Numbered from the stretch's first letter, positions 29,035 to 38,661 are shown. The stretch: DNA of 64,000 nucleotides from Deinococcus aerius (GCF_002897375.1 NZ_BFAG01000008.1:124001-188000); one strand, 5' to 3'. Numbers and translations: made by a program. Notes: generated from the letters alone by a model not told the origin.

Positions 29035-30339
29035 ATGCGTCACAGGATCATTGCCCTCGGCCTCACGGTGTCCGCCGCCCTCGCAAGCGCTGCCCACGCG
29101 CAGACCAAGATCGTGTTCTGGGACTTTTTCGGTGGCGGTGACGGCATCCGCATGAAGCAGATCGTGGACACCTTCAACAGCTCGCAGAAGGACATCGTGG
29201 TGCAGCGGACCACTCAGACATGGGGCAACCCCTTCTACACGAAGGTCCACACCGGCGTGGTCTCGGGCCAGGTGCCCGACGTAATGACCTACCACCTCTC
29301 GCACCTGCCCGCCGGACTTCAGGGCAAGGATTTGCGGCCCCTCACCCCCGCGGAACTGGCCCAGGCGGGCCTGAAGCCGACTGACTTCCAGGCCAACCTG
29401 GTGAATACCATGACCGGGGACGCCAAGGCGCAGACCGGGCAGGCGAGCTGGTACGCCGTTCCGCTCGACACCCACACCTTCGTGCTGTACCTCAACAAGG
29501 ACCTGCTGAAGAAGGCGGGCGTGCTGGGCGCGAACGGCCAGCTCACCGGCGCGAACAGCATCGCGGGCATGACGAGCGTGCTGCGCCAGATCAAGGCCAA
29601 GACCGGCGTGACGCCCCTGGGCCTGAGCACCAACCAGGACCCCGCCTCCCTCTGGCGGCTGTGGTACACCCTGTTCCTGCAACAGGGCGGGACGATGGTG
29701 AAGGGCGGCAAGCTCGACCTGACCGACCTCGACACCAAGGGCAAGGCCGCGCTGCAAACCATCGCCGACTGGACCAAGGAGGGCCTGGTCACCAAGAACA
29801 CGGCGTACCCCGCGAACGTCGCCCTGTTCACCGCCGGGCGCACCGCCATCATGGCGAACGGCAACTGGGAGGTGCCCACGATGGTGGACGCCAAGACCAA
29901 GGGGACGCTGAAGTTCGACTACGGCGTGGCGAGCTTTCCCAAGCTGTACGCCAACAACAGGACCTGGGCCGACTCGCACATGCTGGCGATCCCCGCCAAC
30001 GCCAAGGGCCAGCTCAGCCCGGAAAAGCTGAGGGCCGTGATGACCTTTATCGGCTACGTGCAGAAGCAGGGCGGCCTGACCTGGGCGGGCGGCGGCCACA
30101 TCCCCGCCTACCTGCCCACCCAGCGCAGCGCGGCCTTCAAGGCGCTGCAACCCAACGTGCAGTACAGCGCGACCTCGGCCCGGGACGCCACCCTGGAACC
30201 CACCCTGCCCATCTTCGGCGTCGGCGGCCCGGTGTACGACGCGGTGGGCAACAACTTCACGCCGGTGGTGCTGGGGCAACTGACGGTGGACCAGGGCATG
30301 GGCAAGTTCAAGACGGCTCTCCAGAACTTCAACAAGTAA
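29035..30339 (+). CDS. Sugar ABC transporter substrate-binding protein (family 1)
   Basis: The 434-residue protein has a signal peptide ending ASAAHAQ, then KIVFWDFFGGGDGIRMKQIVD, the usual start of a MalE/UgpB-type binding protein. Context (GH51 upstream, araBDA, shared operator) points to arabinose or arabino-oligosaccharides. ATG 29035 is preceded by GGAGGAA. It is a paralogue of the binding protein at 43.5 kb, with many shared blocks (GGGDG.RMK, NPFYTKV/IPFYTKV, GGHIPAYLP). Confidence 0.93.
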   Translation: MRHRIIALGLTVSAALASAAHAQTKIVFWDFFGGGDGIRMKQIVDTFNSSQKDIVVQRTTQTWGNPFYTKVHTGVVSGQVPDVMTYHLSHLPAGLQGKDLRPLTPAELAQAGLKPTDFQANLVNTMTGDAKAQTGQASWYAVPLDTHTFVLYLNKDLLKKAGVLGANGQLTGANSIAGMTSVLRQIKAKTGVTPLGLSTNQDPASLWRLWYTLFLQQGGTMVKGGKLDLTDLDTKGKAALQTIADWTKEGLVTKNTAYPANVALFTAGRTAIMANGNWEVPTMVDAKTKGTLKFDYGVASFPKLYANNRTWADSHMLAIPANAKGQLSPEKLRAVMTFIGYVQKQGGLTWAGGGHIPAYLPTQRSAAFKALQPNVQYSATSARDATLEPTLPIFGVGGPVYDAVGNNFTPVVLGQLTVDQGMGKFKTALQNFNK

Positions 30340-30348
30340 GGGGGGGAG

Positions 30349-30377
30349 GGGGAAGGCGGACAAGGCCTTCCCCTTTT
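30349..30377 (+). terminator. Intra-operon hairpin after the binding-protein gene
   Basis: GGGGAAGGC pairs with GCCTTCCCC across a short loop and is followed by TTTT. It lies between the binding protein and the first permease, a common way to make more binding protein than membrane components. Confidence 0.75.
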
Positions 30378-30415
30378 GCCGTTTCCCCGGGCCCGAGAAA
30401 GGAGAACCCGGCGTC

Positions 30416-31324
30416 ATGCTCGAAACCGTTTCCAAACCGGGGCGTCTGGTCAGCCAGGAAAAGCAGATGCAGCTTCGCAGGCGGGGAATCACGGCCCTCT
30501 TGATGGTCGCGCCCTTCCTGCTGATCTACCTGGTGTTCCTGATCTACCCCTCGCTGCGGGTGCTGCAACTGAGCCTCACCAATGCCGACCTCACCGGGCA
30601 GGGGCAGTACGTCGGGCTGAGCAACTACGCTCGGCTGCTGCGCGAGCCCACCTTCTGGACCGCGCTGCTGAACACGCTGTACTTCATCCTGCTGACGGTC
30701 ATCCCCAACACCCTGGTCGGGCTGGGGCTGGCGCTGCTGGTGGTGCGGCTTAAGCGGCTCAAGGGGCTGGTGCTCGCCTGCTTCTTCCTGCCCTACGTCC
30801 TGCCGGTCAGCGTGGTCACCAACATCTGGAACTGGGTGCTGGACTCGAACTTCGGCATCGTGAACACCCTGACCCACAGCACCCTCGCGTGGTTCCAGGA
30901 CCCCGTGTGGGCGATGCCCGCCGTCGCGTTCGTGACGGTGTGGTGGACGGTGGGCTTCAACATCCTGCTGTTCATCGCGGGCCTCCAGAACATTCCCCCG
31001 GAAATCTACGAGGCCGCCGCGCTCGACGGGGCGTCGGGCTTCCGGCTGTTCCGCTCGATCACTTGGCCCAACCTCTGGCCAGTGACCAGCCTGATCCTGC
31101 TGCTGCAACTGATCGCCCAGTTCAAGATCTTCGACCAGGTCTACCTGCTCACGAGCGGCGGCCCCTTCGACAAGACGCTCGTGCTGCTGCTCTACTCCTA
31201 CCGCGAGGGCTTTCAGCAGCAGCACGGCGGCTACGCCTCGACCATCGGCGTGGTGCTGATGGTGGTGATCCTGGCCGCCTCGCTGCTCCAGGTGAGGGTG
31301 CTGAACCGGGGGGAACGCGCATGA
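30416..31324 (+). CDS. Sugar ABC transporter permease (MalF-type)
   Basis: The 302-residue membrane protein has about six segments and the EAA loop EIYEAAALDGASGFRLFRSITWP that docks to the ATPase. The start of the core is ALLMVAPFLLIYLVFLIYPSLRVL. Its stop overlaps the ATG of the second permease. No ATPase gene is present in the operon, so a shared ATPase encoded elsewhere is expected. Confidence 0.93.
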   Translation: MLETVSKPGRLVSQEKQMQLRRRGITALLMVAPFLLIYLVFLIYPSLRVLQLSLTNADLTGQGQYVGLSNYARLLREPTFWTALLNTLYFILLTVIPNTLVGLGLALLVVRLKRLKGLVLACFFLPYVLPVSVVTNIWNWVLDSNFGIVNTLTHSTLAWFQDPVWAMPAVAFVTVWWTVGFNILLFIAGLQNIPPEIYEAAALDGASGFRLFRSITWPNLWPVTSLILLLQLIAQFKIFDQVYLLTSGGPFDKTLVLLLYSYREGFQQQHGGYASTIGVVLMVVILAASLLQVRVLNRGERA

Positions 31325-32193
31325 CCACGATCTCGACCGCCCGTCCTGCCCGCACCGTTTCCCCCTCGGTCCGGCTCGCCCGGCTGTGGGGCGGGGTCGT
31401 GACCGCGCTGACCGTCCTGCTGGCCGCGGTGTGGGTCTTCCCGCTGTACTGGGCCGCCGTCACGTCCCTGAAGGCCGACAACGACACCATCGCCAACCCG
31501 CCCACCTTCTGGCCGCGCCCCCTCGACTTCAGCAGCTACACCTACATCCTCCAGAACAGCCCGCTGGTGCGCTGGTATCTCAACTCCATCTTCACGTCGC
31601 TGGCGGTCACGGTGTTCGTGCTGCTGCTCTCGATGCTGTGCGCCTACGCCCTCTCGCAGATCGACTTCCGGGGCCGGAGGTGGCTGTACTGGCTGCTCCT
31701 GGTGGGCTTCATGATCCCCTTCCAGGCGAGCCTGATTCCCCTGTTCATCCTGATCAACAAGATGGGGCTGGTGAACAACTTCGCCGGGCTGATCCTGCCG
31801 CAGCTCGCCGCGCCCCTGGCGGTCGTGATCTACAAACAGTTCTTCGACCAGATCCCCCCCGAGCTGGGCGACGCCGCGCGCATCGACGGGGCGGGGGAGT
31901 GGCGGGTGCTGTTCAGCATCTTCCTGCCGCTGAACTGGAGCATCACCGTGGCGCTCGCCATCGTGACCTTTATCGCGGCCTGGAACAACTTCCTGTGGCC
32001 CTTCATCGTGCTGAACGACCCGCCCAAGTTGACCATCCCGGTGGGCATCACCCAGGTGCAGTCGGCGTACGGGGTGGCCTACGCCAAGACGATGGCGACG
32101 GCCGTGACGGCGGCCCTGCCCACCGCGCTCGCCTACCTGATCTTCCAGCGGCGGGTGACCGAGGGGGTCATGGCGACGGCCGGACTGAAGTGA
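31321..32193 (+). CDS. Sugar ABC transporter permease (MalG-type)
   Basis: The 290-residue membrane protein has the MalG-like N-terminus AAVWVFPLYWAAVTSLK and the EAA loop ELGDAARIDGAGEWRVLFSIFLPL. A second conserved block is FIAAWNNFLWPFIVL. It ends the transporter operon and is followed by a GC-rich hairpin and then the LacI-type regulator. Confidence 0.93.
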   Translation: MTTISTARPARTVSPSVRLARLWGGVVTALTVLLAAVWVFPLYWAAVTSLKADNDTIANPPTFWPRPLDFSSYTYILQNSPLVRWYLNSIFTSLAVTVFVLLLSMLCAYALSQIDFRGRRWLYWLLLVGFMIPFQASLIPLFILINKMGLVNNFAGLILPQLAAPLAVVIYKQFFDQIPPELGDAARIDGAGEWRVLFSIFLPLNWSITVALAIVTFIAAWNNFLWPFIVLNDPPKLTIPVGITQVQSAYGVAYAKTMATAVTAALPTALAYLIFQRRVTEGVMATAGLK

Positions 32194-32202
32194 GGCTGGG
32201 GG

Positions 32203-32240
32203 TGGGGGGGACGGGGCCAGGGTGTGTCCCGTCCCCCCCA
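32203..32240 (+). terminator. GC-rich hairpin terminator after the transporter operon
   Basis: TGGGGGGGACGGG pairs with CCCGTCCCCCCCA across a 12-nt loop, 10 bp after the permease stop. No clear T-run follows, so it may act with Rho or by stalling. Confidence 0.6.
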
Positions 32241-32286
32241 CCTTCATCCCGGCGGGCAGCGAAGGTTTTCCTCCCGGGCGGAGACG

Positions 32287-32301
32287 TTTGAACGGTAAAC
32301 T
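32287..32301 (+). promoter_or_regulatory. Possible weak copy of the arabinose operator at the lacI-type gene
   Basis: TTTGAACGGTAAAC (32287-32300) shares the TTGAACG-type core with the arabinose operator, 9 of 14 positions. It overlaps a TAAACT -10 candidate about 60 bp before the regulator start. Autoregulation is plausible but weakly supported. Confidence 0.35.
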
Positions 32302-32363
32302 GCGCGGCGCGAGACGGCTTTGACGGGAAACAGACGGATCAGCCGGACGTGGGAAAGGAAGGT

Positions 32364-33386
32364 ATGCCGAAGGTCGCGGCGCGGGGCGCCACCATTCACG
32401 ATGTTGCTCGGCGGGCGGGCGTTTCCTACCAGACGGTCTCCCGGGTCATCAACAACCATGTCAACGTGGCGCCCGCCACCCGCGAGCGGGTCCTGCACGC
32501 GATTGGGGAGCTGAACTACAAGCCCAGCCTGATCGCCAAGGGGCTGGTCACGCGCCGCTCGCAACTGATCGGCATCGTCGCCTACGCCACCGACCAGTAC
32601 GGCCCGGCGCAGATCGTGCAGCAGGTCGAGCAGTCGGCCCGCCGCTCGGGGTACGAGAGCCTGCTCACCACCCTGCGCCGCTTCGAGGCGGCGGAGATCG
32701 TGCAGGCCGTCGCCCGATTGCAGCAGTTCGGGGTGGACGGCGTGGTGCTGCTGACCCCCTACGACGCCCACGAGATCGTGCCCGTGATCGGCGCGAGCGT
32801 CCCCTTCATCCTGATCGACGCCACGACTGAGGTGGACGGCCCCAGCGTGAGCGTGGACCAGTTCGAGGGCGGCCGGATGGCGACCGAACACCTGGTTGCC
32901 CTGGGCCACCGCCGGATTCTCCACGTCGGGGGTCCGCCCGAGTGGAGCGACGCCGACCTGCGTTACCGCGGGTACCGTGACGTTCTGGCCGCCCACGGCC
33001 TGCCCGAACTGCCCCGGCTGAACGGGGACTGGAGCGCGCAGAGTGGCTCCCAGGCCCTGGAAGCGGCGCTCTCGGGCGGGCTGGACTTCACGGCGGTCTT
33101 CGCCGGGAACGACCAGATGGCGCTGGGCGTGATGTCCGCCCTGGTGCGGGCGGGGCGGCGGGTGCCCGGGGAGGTCTCGGTCGTCGGCTTCGACGGCACG
33201 CCCGAGTCGGCCTTCTACCAGCCGCCGCTCACCACCGTTCAGCAGAATTTCGCGCAGCTCGGGCGCAAGAGCCTGGAGGAACTGATCCGCCGGATTCAGG
33301 GGCAGCGGCTGGGCGCGTCGCACCATGTCTTTCAGCCGCAGCTCCTCGTGCGGGACACGACGGCGCCCCCGGCCCCGGGGGTGTAG
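32364..33386 (+). CDS. LacI-family transcriptional regulator of the arabinose regulon
   Basis: The 340-residue protein has an N-terminal LacI helix-turn-helix (ATIHDVARRAGVSYQTVSRVIN) with hinge helix region YKPSLIAKGL, then a periplasmic-binding-protein-like sensor (IGIVAYATDQYG...VVGFDGTPES). ATG 32364 has AAGGAAGG just upstream; GTG 32349 is an alternative. LacI proteins bind near-palindromes with a central CG, which fits TGTGAACGATCACA found twice in the neighbouring arabinose promoters. It is therefore the likely repressor, released by L-arabinose or an arabino-oligosaccharide. This is inference from context. Confidence 0.9.
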   Translation: MPKVAARGATIHDVARRAGVSYQTVSRVINNHVNVAPATRERVLHAIGELNYKPSLIAKGLVTRRSQLIGIVAYATDQYGPAQIVQQVEQSARRSGYESLLTTLRRFEAAEIVQAVARLQQFGVDGVVLLTPYDAHEIVPVIGASVPFILIDATTEVDGPSVSVDQFEGGRMATEHLVALGHRRILHVGGPPEWSDADLRYRGYRDVLAAHGLPELPRLNGDWSAQSGSQALEAALSGGLDFTAVFAGNDQMALGVMSALVRAGRRVPGEVSVVGFDGTPESAFYQPPLTTVQQNFAQLGRKSLEELIRRIQGQRLGASHHVFQPQLLVRDTTAPPAPGV

Positions 33387-33412
33387 GGGAGGCCCGGACG
33401 TGGGGCGATCCC

Positions 33413-33442
33413 TTGGGCATCCGCTGACTCGCACCCTATCCT
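33413..33442 (+). promoter_or_regulatory. Promoter of the five-gene SDR-to-GT2 operon (leaderless)
   Basis: TTGGGC (33413-33418), 18 bp, TATCCT (33437-33442). The ATG of the first gene follows 6 nt later and has no ribosome site, consistent with a leaderless mRNA. Confidence 0.6.
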
Positions 33443-33448
33443 GCCCCC

Positions 33449-34408
33449 ATGCGCGTGCTTGTCACCGGGGCGACCGGCTTTCTCGGGGGGGTGGTCGCGC
33501 GGGACCTGGTGCGGGATGGGCATGAGGTCACGGGTGTGGGGCGCAACCTTGAAAGGGGCGCGGCGCTGGAGGAGGCGGGCGTGCGCTTTATCCCCCTCGA
33601 CCTGCGCTCGCCTGAACCCCGGGAGCGGTTGCTGGACGGGATGGACGGGGTGATCCACGCCGCCGCCCGTTCCAGCCTGTGGGGCCGCTGGGAGGACTTC
33701 GTGGCCGACAACGTGACCGTGAGCGCCCGGCTGGCCCACGCCTGCGCCGAGCGGGGGGTGCGGCTCGTCCACATCAGCACGCCCAGCGTGTACAACGCCA
33801 CCGGGCGGCGCGTGAGGGTGCCCGAGACCACGCCCGTCGGCCCCCGCTTCGACAGCCTGTATGCCCGCAGCAAGTTCCTGGCGGAGGAGGCCGTGCGCCT
33901 CGCCCACCCGGAGGCGGCAATTTTGCGCCCGCGCGGTGTCTACGGCCCCGGCGACACCAGCATCCTGCCCCGGCTCGTCCGGGCGCTGCGCTCGCGGCGC
34001 CTGCCCCGATTGACCCGCACGGAGGTCCACACCGAACTCACCCATGTCCGCAACGCCGCCCACGCGGCGAGACTCGCCCTGGAACAGCCCGCGCCCGGGG
34101 TCTTCAACGTGACGGACGGGGAGACGGTCCCGATCTGGGCACTGCTCGACCGCCTGGCCGATCGGCTGGGGGTGCCCCGCCCCCACCCCTATGTCCCCGC
34201 GCCGCTGGTGGAGGGGGCCGCCGCGCTGCTCGAAGGGCTCGCGCAGCTGCATCCGGCGAAGCCCGAGCCGGTCCTCACCGCGAGCGGCGTGCGGTTACTC
34301 ACCCGGGCCATGACGCTCGACCTGACCCGCGTCCGCGAGCGGCTGGGGTATGCCCCGGTCGTTCACCCCGACGAGGGGCTGGACGAAGTGCTGCGGGCGG
34401 TGCCGTGA
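33449..34408 (+). CDS. NAD(P)-dependent SDR, OleD/3-beta-HSD-like
   Basis: The 319-residue extended SDR has VLVTGATGFLGGVVARDL, the catalytic serine in HISTPSVYN, and YARSKFLAE with the Tyr/Lys pair. Blocks HAAARSSLWGRWEDF and LRPRGVYGPGD resemble 3-beta-hydroxysteroid dehydrogenase/OleD reductases that act on beta-keto or beta-hydroxy acyl chains. It is first in an operon with an MBL-fold protein, an AMP-ligase, a KAS III-like enzyme and a glycosyltransferase. A step in an unusual lipid pathway is inferred. Confidence 0.85.
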   Translation: MRVLVTGATGFLGGVVARDLVRDGHEVTGVGRNLERGAALEEAGVRFIPLDLRSPEPRERLLDGMDGVIHAAARSSLWGRWEDFVADNVTVSARLAHACAERGVRLVHISTPSVYNATGRRVRVPETTPVGPRFDSLYARSKFLAEEAVRLAHPEAAILRPRGVYGPGDTSILPRLVRALRSRRLPRLTRTEVHTELTHVRNAAHAARLALEQPAPGVFNVTDGETVPIWALLDRLADRLGVPRPHPYVPAPLVEGAAALLEGLAQLHPAKPEPVLTASGVRLLTRAMTLDLTRVRERLGYAPVVHPDEGLDEVLRAVP

Positions 34409-35256
34409 CAGACGTGGCCGTGCGGGTCGTGCCGCTCGTCGCGGGCGAGTGCCTGAACATCGCGGCGCTGACGGAACGGGGGGCCTCCTGGCGGGTCCGG
34501 GCCTACCCGGCGGGCTTCGCCCTGCTGCGGCATCCCGAACGCGGCCCCATGTTGTTCGACACTGGCTACGGTCCTGGGGTGCTGCGGGCGATGCGGCGCT
34601 GGCCTGGCGTGCTGTACGGGCTGGTCACGCCGGTAAGGTTGTCCGCCGAGGAAACGGTGCCCGCCCACCTCGCCCGGCACGGCCTCACGCCGGGGGACAT
34701 CCGGGACGTGATCGTGTCGCACCTGCACGCCGATCACGTTGGGGCGCTGCGGGACCTGCCCCAGGCCCGCTTTCACCTCGACCCGGGCGCCTATGCACCG
34801 TTGAGGCGCTTGCAAGGAGTCCGGGCCGTGCGGCGGGCCTTCCTGCCGGACCTCCTTCCGCCCGACTTTGGGGCGAGAATCCAACCGCTGGACTTCCGAC
34901 CGGCGCCCCCCGGCCTCGCCCCCTTCGAGCGGGCCGCCGACGTGTTCGGGGACGGCAGCGTGTATGCCCTCCCGGTGCCCGGCCACGCCCCCGGCATGGT
35001 CGCCCTGGTTGTCCGCACGCGGGCGGGTGCCCGAATGGAGGGGGACGGCAGCGGCCTCACCCTGCTCGCCAGCGACGCGGCCTACAGCGTCCGCGGGCTG
35101 CGGGAGGGGCGGGAGGTCCACCCCCTGACGCGCCTCGTCTTCTTCGACCCCGCGCGGGAACGCCTCAGCCGCAGGAGGTTGGGTGAGTGGTTGCGGACTC
35201 ACCCACGGGCGCGGGTGATTGTCAGCCACGACGAGCCGGAGCCGGAGGATGGATAG
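34405..35256 (+). CDS. MBL-fold metallo-hydrolase
   Basis: The 283-residue protein has the dinuclear-metal motif SHLHADHVG, the earlier FDTGYGPGV, the later VPGHAPGM and C-terminal VIVSHDEPE. This pattern is like lactonase-type (AHL lactonase-like) MBL hydrolases. GTG 34405 overlaps the SDR stop (GTGA), and its end overlaps the next ATG by 8 nt. In the operon it could open a lactone or hydrolyse a thioester or ester intermediate; that is inference. Confidence 0.88.
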   Translation: MTDVAVRVVPLVAGECLNIAALTERGASWRVRAYPAGFALLRHPERGPMLFDTGYGPGVLRAMRRWPGVLYGLVTPVRLSAEETVPAHLARHGLTPGDIRDVIVSHLHADHVGALRDLPQARFHLDPGAYAPLRRLQGVRAVRRAFLPDLLPPDFGARIQPLDFRPAPPGLAPFERAADVFGDGSVYALPVPGHAPGMVALVVRTRAGARMEGDGSGLTLLASDAAYSVRGLREGREVHPLTRLVFFDPARERLSRRRLGEWLRTHPRARVIVSHDEPEPEDG

Positions 35257-36556
35257 CCTCATCGTCCTGCGGCACGCGCTGGGGGAGGGGCGGCTGATGT
35301 TTCGTGACCGCGCGGCGCTGGAAACCCACGCGGAGCGGCTGGCGGCCCGGCACCTGCGCTGGGTCGTCGCCCACAGCCCCTATACCGCCGAGCGGTTCCG
35401 GCGGGCGGGACTCTCCCCGAACGACTGGCGGCACCTCCCCGTCACGACGAAGGCCGACATGATGACCCACTTCGACGCGCTGAACACGGCGGAGGTGCGG
35501 CTGGAGGACGTTCTCCGCGTGGCCCGCCACGCCGAGGACAGCCGCGACTTCACGCCCACGCTGCGCGGCAGGCACGGGGAGGTCACAGTGGGCCTTTCCA
35601 CGGGCACGAGCGGGCACCAGGGGGCCTTTATCGTGAGCCGGGCCGAGCGGCTGCACTGGGCGGGGGTGGTGCTGCGTCACCTCCTGCCGGACTGGCCGCG
35701 CGGGCTGCTCGCCCGGCACCGGGTCGCCTTCCTGCTGCGGGCCGAGGGGCACCTGTACCGCAGCGTGGGGGGGCGGCGGCTGGACTTCCATTTTCTCGAC
35801 CTGCTGCGCCCACTGGACGAGTTGGCCGCCGACCTCACCATGTATAGGCCGACGCTTTCGGTCGGGCCGCCCAGCGTCCTTCGCGCGTTGCTGGAGGCGG
35901 GAGCGGTGGCACGGCCCGAACGCGTCGTCAGCGTGGCCGAGGTGCTGGAGGACGACGACCGCGAGGCCCTAGCACGGGGCTTTGGGCCGGTCGTGCAGGT
36001 ATATCAGGCGACTGAGGGTCTGCTGGGGCTGCCCTGCCCGCACGGCGAACTGCACCTGAACGAGGCGCACGTGCATTTCGACCTCGAACCGCTGGGGGAC
36101 GGCCACCTGCGGCCCGTGGTGACCGACCTGCGCCGCCGGGCGCAGCCCATCATCCGCCACCGCCTGGACGACCTGCTCGTGCTGGGGGAGGGTTGCGCGT
36201 GCGGCCTGGCGTCCCGCCGGGTGGTGCGCGTGGCGGGGAGGCAGGACGACGCCCTCGACCTGCCCGGGGGAACGGGACGGGTGACCGTCTGGCCCGACTT
36301 CCTGCGGGGCGCCCTGGTCCGGGTGCCGGGCCTGCGGGAATACCGGGTCGAACAGGTGGGGCCGGGCGAGCTTGACCTGCGGCTGGAGCCGTTGGGCGCG
36401 GAGATTCAGGCAGGAGCCGTGCGGGAGGTCCGGCTGGCCCTGGAACGCGGCGGCGTGGACCCGGAGGCCGTGCGGCTGGCCTGCCTCCCCCTGCCGCCCC
36501 CCCCGGCGGGGGTCAAACGCAGGCGCGTCACCCGGCTCTGGAAGGGCGCATCATAA
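35249..36556 (+). CDS. F390-synthetase-related AMP-forming ligase
   Basis: The 435-residue protein belongs to the adenylate-forming superfamily of the PaaK/coenzyme F390 synthetase type. It has the glycine-rich phosphate loop GLSTGTSGHQGAF at about residue 117, the adenine block VYQATEGLLGLPC and the hinge region VVTDLRRRAQPIIRHRLDDLLVLG. It would activate a carboxylic acid as an acyl-AMP. ATG 35249 has GGAG directly upstream. The family has no firmly known substrate. Confidence 0.82.
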   Translation: MDSLIVLRHALGEGRLMFRDRAALETHAERLAARHLRWVVAHSPYTAERFRRAGLSPNDWRHLPVTTKADMMTHFDALNTAEVRLEDVLRVARHAEDSRDFTPTLRGRHGEVTVGLSTGTSGHQGAFIVSRAERLHWAGVVLRHLLPDWPRGLLARHRVAFLLRAEGHLYRSVGGRRLDFHFLDLLRPLDELAADLTMYRPTLSVGPPSVLRALLEAGAVARPERVVSVAEVLEDDDREALARGFGPVVQVYQATEGLLGLPCPHGELHLNEAHVHFDLEPLGDGHLRPVVTDLRRRAQPIIRHRLDDLLVLGEGCACGLASRRVVRVAGRQDDALDLPGGTGRVTVWPDFLRGALVRVPGLREYRVEQVGPGELDLRLEPLGAEIQAGAVREVRLALERGGVDPEAVRLACLPLPPPPAGVKRRRVTRLWKGAS

Positions 36557-36568
36557 GGGGGAACGCCC

Positions 36569-37558
36569 ATGACCGGCCCCCTGAACATCCGCATCCTGGC
36601 GACCGCCCAGGCCCTTCCCCGGCGCGTGGTGAGTACCGCCGAGGCTGCCGCGTGGTGCGGGATCGACCCCCACATCGCCGAGCGCCGGACGGGCGTGCGG
36701 GAACGGCGCTGGCTGTCGGAGGGGGAGACGGCGCTGACGCTGGGGGCACGGGCAGCGAGGGAAGCTCTTCAGGTGGCCGGGCTCGCCCCGAACGATGTGG
36801 ACGTGCTCCTCAACGCCAGCGGCAGCCAGCTCCAGCCCATCCCGGACGGGGCGGCGCTGCTCGCCTGCGAACTCGGCCTGCGCGGGGCGGCGACCTACAG
36901 CCTGCACGGCACCTGCCTGAGTTTCCTGCTCGCCCTGCACCACGCGGCGCTGCTCGTCCACACGGGTCAGGCCCGGCGCGTCCTGATCGTGAGCAGCGAG
37001 GCCGGGAGCGTGGGCCTCAACCCGGCCCAGGCGGAAAGCGCCCTGCTGATCGGGGACGGGGCGGCGGCGGTCCTCGTCGGTGAGGCCGAGCGGCCTGACC
37101 AGGGCGTGGAGGCCATGCGGCTCGAAACCTATCCCGAGGGGGCGGACTACACCCGGATTCGCGGGGGCGGCAGCCTGCTTCCCCCCGGCCACCCCGACGT
37201 GACGCCGCTGGACTTCACCTTCGACATGCGGGGGCTGCGCGTCCTGAAACTCGCCTCGCAGGTCGTGCCGGGCTTTCTGGAACGGCTGCGGCCCGGGCTG
37301 AGTGTCGGTCTTCCCGGCATCGACCGCGTCATTCCCCACCAGGCGAGCCAGGCGGGCCTCGACCTGATGCGCCGCTACGGCTGGCCCGCAGAGCGGGTGG
37401 AGGTGACCCTCCCCACCCTGGGCAACGTGATCGCCGCCAGCCTGCCGCTGACGCTGCACCAGGCGATGACGGAAGGGCGGGCGCGAGTGGGGGAGACGCT
37501 GCTCCTCGTCGGCACGGGGGCGGGGCTGAGTGTCGGCGGGCTGATCCTGAGGTTATGA
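36569..37558 (+). CDS. 3-oxoacyl-ACP synthase III-like condensing enzyme (OleA-like)
   Basis: The 329-residue thiolase-fold protein keeps the Cys-His-Asn triad: Cys in [12 protein letters not shown] near residue 115, His in [10 protein letters not shown] and Asn in [19 protein letters not shown] enzymes start fatty acid chains; the OleA branch joins two acyl chains head to head. Its neighbours (OleD-like SDR, AMP-ligase, hydrolase) favour an OleA-like or specialised role over housekeeping FabH. It is 12 bp after the ligase and overlaps the next gene by ATGA. Confidence 0.88.
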   Translation: MTGPLNIRILATAQALPRRVVSTAEAAAWCGIDPHIAERRTGVRERRWLSEGETALTLGARAAREALQVAGLAPNDVDVLLNASGSQLQPIPDGAALLACELGLRGAATYSLHGTCLSFLLALHHAALLVHTGQARRVLIVSSEAGSVGLNPAQAESALLIGDGAAAVLVGEAERPDQGVEAMRLETYPEGADYTRIRGGGSLLPPGHPDVTPLDFTFDMRGLRVLKLASQVVPGFLERLRPGLSVGLPGIDRVIPHQASQAGLDLMRRYGWPAERVEVTLPTLGNVIAASLPLTLHQAMTEGRARVGETLLLVGTGAGLSVGGLILRL

Positions 37559-38661
37559 GGAACAGGCGGGGCCGCAGCTCCTCTCTGGCCGACGTGTACC
37601 TCGGCGCCGCCCTGGGCTTCCTGGCCCTCAAGGGCGCCACGCTGCTGCTCAACGCCGGGGTCTTTCCCCGCCTGCGACCCCAAGCCGTCCCCCCGCACTC
37701 TCCCCGCGTCTCGATCCTGATTCCCGCCCGCGACGAGGCGCACAACCTCCCCCTCACCCTCCCCGGCGTTCTCGCGCAGGGGGCCGACGAGGTCCTGGTC
37801 CTCGACGACGGGAGCTGTGATGGCACGGGGGAAGTTGCGCGGAATCTGGGCGCGCGGGTGCTGATGGGGCGGCCCCTCCCCCCCGGCTGGTTCGGCAAAC
37901 CCTGGGCCTGCCAGCAACTCGGCGAGGCGGCGAACGGTGACGTGCTGATCTTTACCGACGCGGATGTGCGCTGGTACCCGGGTGCGCTTGGGGCCGTCCT
38001 TCACGAGTTGGCTGCAAGAGAGGCCGACCTGCTCACCGTCCTTCCCCGGCCTGAAGACCTCACGCCTGGCGCCCGCCTCCTCACCCCGCTGGTGGACGCC
38101 GTGGTGCTGTGCCTCCTGCCCTACCCGCTCCTCCAGACCCGGTGGCCCCTCGCCACGACGGCGAACGGGCAAGTGATGGCGTTCAGAAGGGAGGCTTACG
38201 CGGCGCGGGGCGGCCATGCCTGTGTCCGCGCCGAGATGCTGGAGGACACCGTATTCGCCCGTCGGCTGAAGGCCCGGGGAGGCCGGGTGACGCAGGCGCT
38301 GGGGCAGGCGTGCGTCGGGGTCCGCATGTACGGCGGCTACCGCGAGTCGGTGGCGGGTTTCGGCAAGAATGCAGTCGGAGTCCACCTGAATTCGCGCGCC
38401 CTGATGGTCACCCTGGGTCTGTGGCACGGGGCGGTGTACACCCTGCCGTGGCTGATTCCGGCCCGCTCGTCCGCCTGGCAGGTTCTCCGGCTCGCCGGGC
38501 TCCTCGAACGTGCCCTCGTCAACCTGGTAACGGGGCGCCGCACGCCCGCCGACCTCGCCGAGGGGCTGCTGGGACCGCTGACCCCCCTGTTCGCCCTGCC
38601 CGCCTACCGGCTCGCCCTGCGCCGCCGGGTGGCCTGGAAGGGCCGGGAGTACACGCAGTGA
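37555..38661 (+). CDS. Family 2 glycosyltransferase (membrane-associated)
   Basis: The 368-residue protein has an N-terminal hydrophobic segment, then a GT-A fold: [42 protein letters not shown] with the DxD-like metal site, and [16 protein letters not shown] as the acceptor/catalytic region. C-terminal hydrophobic segments suggest membrane attachment. It resembles glycosyltransferases of carotenoid or lipid glycosylation. As the last gene of the operon it may add sugar to the lipid product made by the upstream enzymes. Confidence 0.87.
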   Translation: MRNRRGRSSSLADVYLGAALGFLALKGATLLLNAGVFPRLRPQAVPPHSPRVSILIPARDEAHNLPLTLPGVLAQGADEVLVLDDGSCDGTGEVARNLGARVLMGRPLPPGWFGKPWACQQLGEAANGDVLIFTDADVRWYPGALGAVLHELAAREADLLTVLPRPEDLTPGARLLTPLVDAVVLCLLPYPLLQTRWPLATTANGQVMAFRREAYAARGGHACVRAEMLEDTVFARRLKARGGRVTQALGQACVGVRMYGGYRESVAGFGKNAVGVHLNSRALMVTLGLWHGAVYTLPWLIPARSSAWQVLRLAGLLERALVNLVTGRRTPADLAEGLLGPLTPLFALPAYRLALRRRVAWKGREYTQ

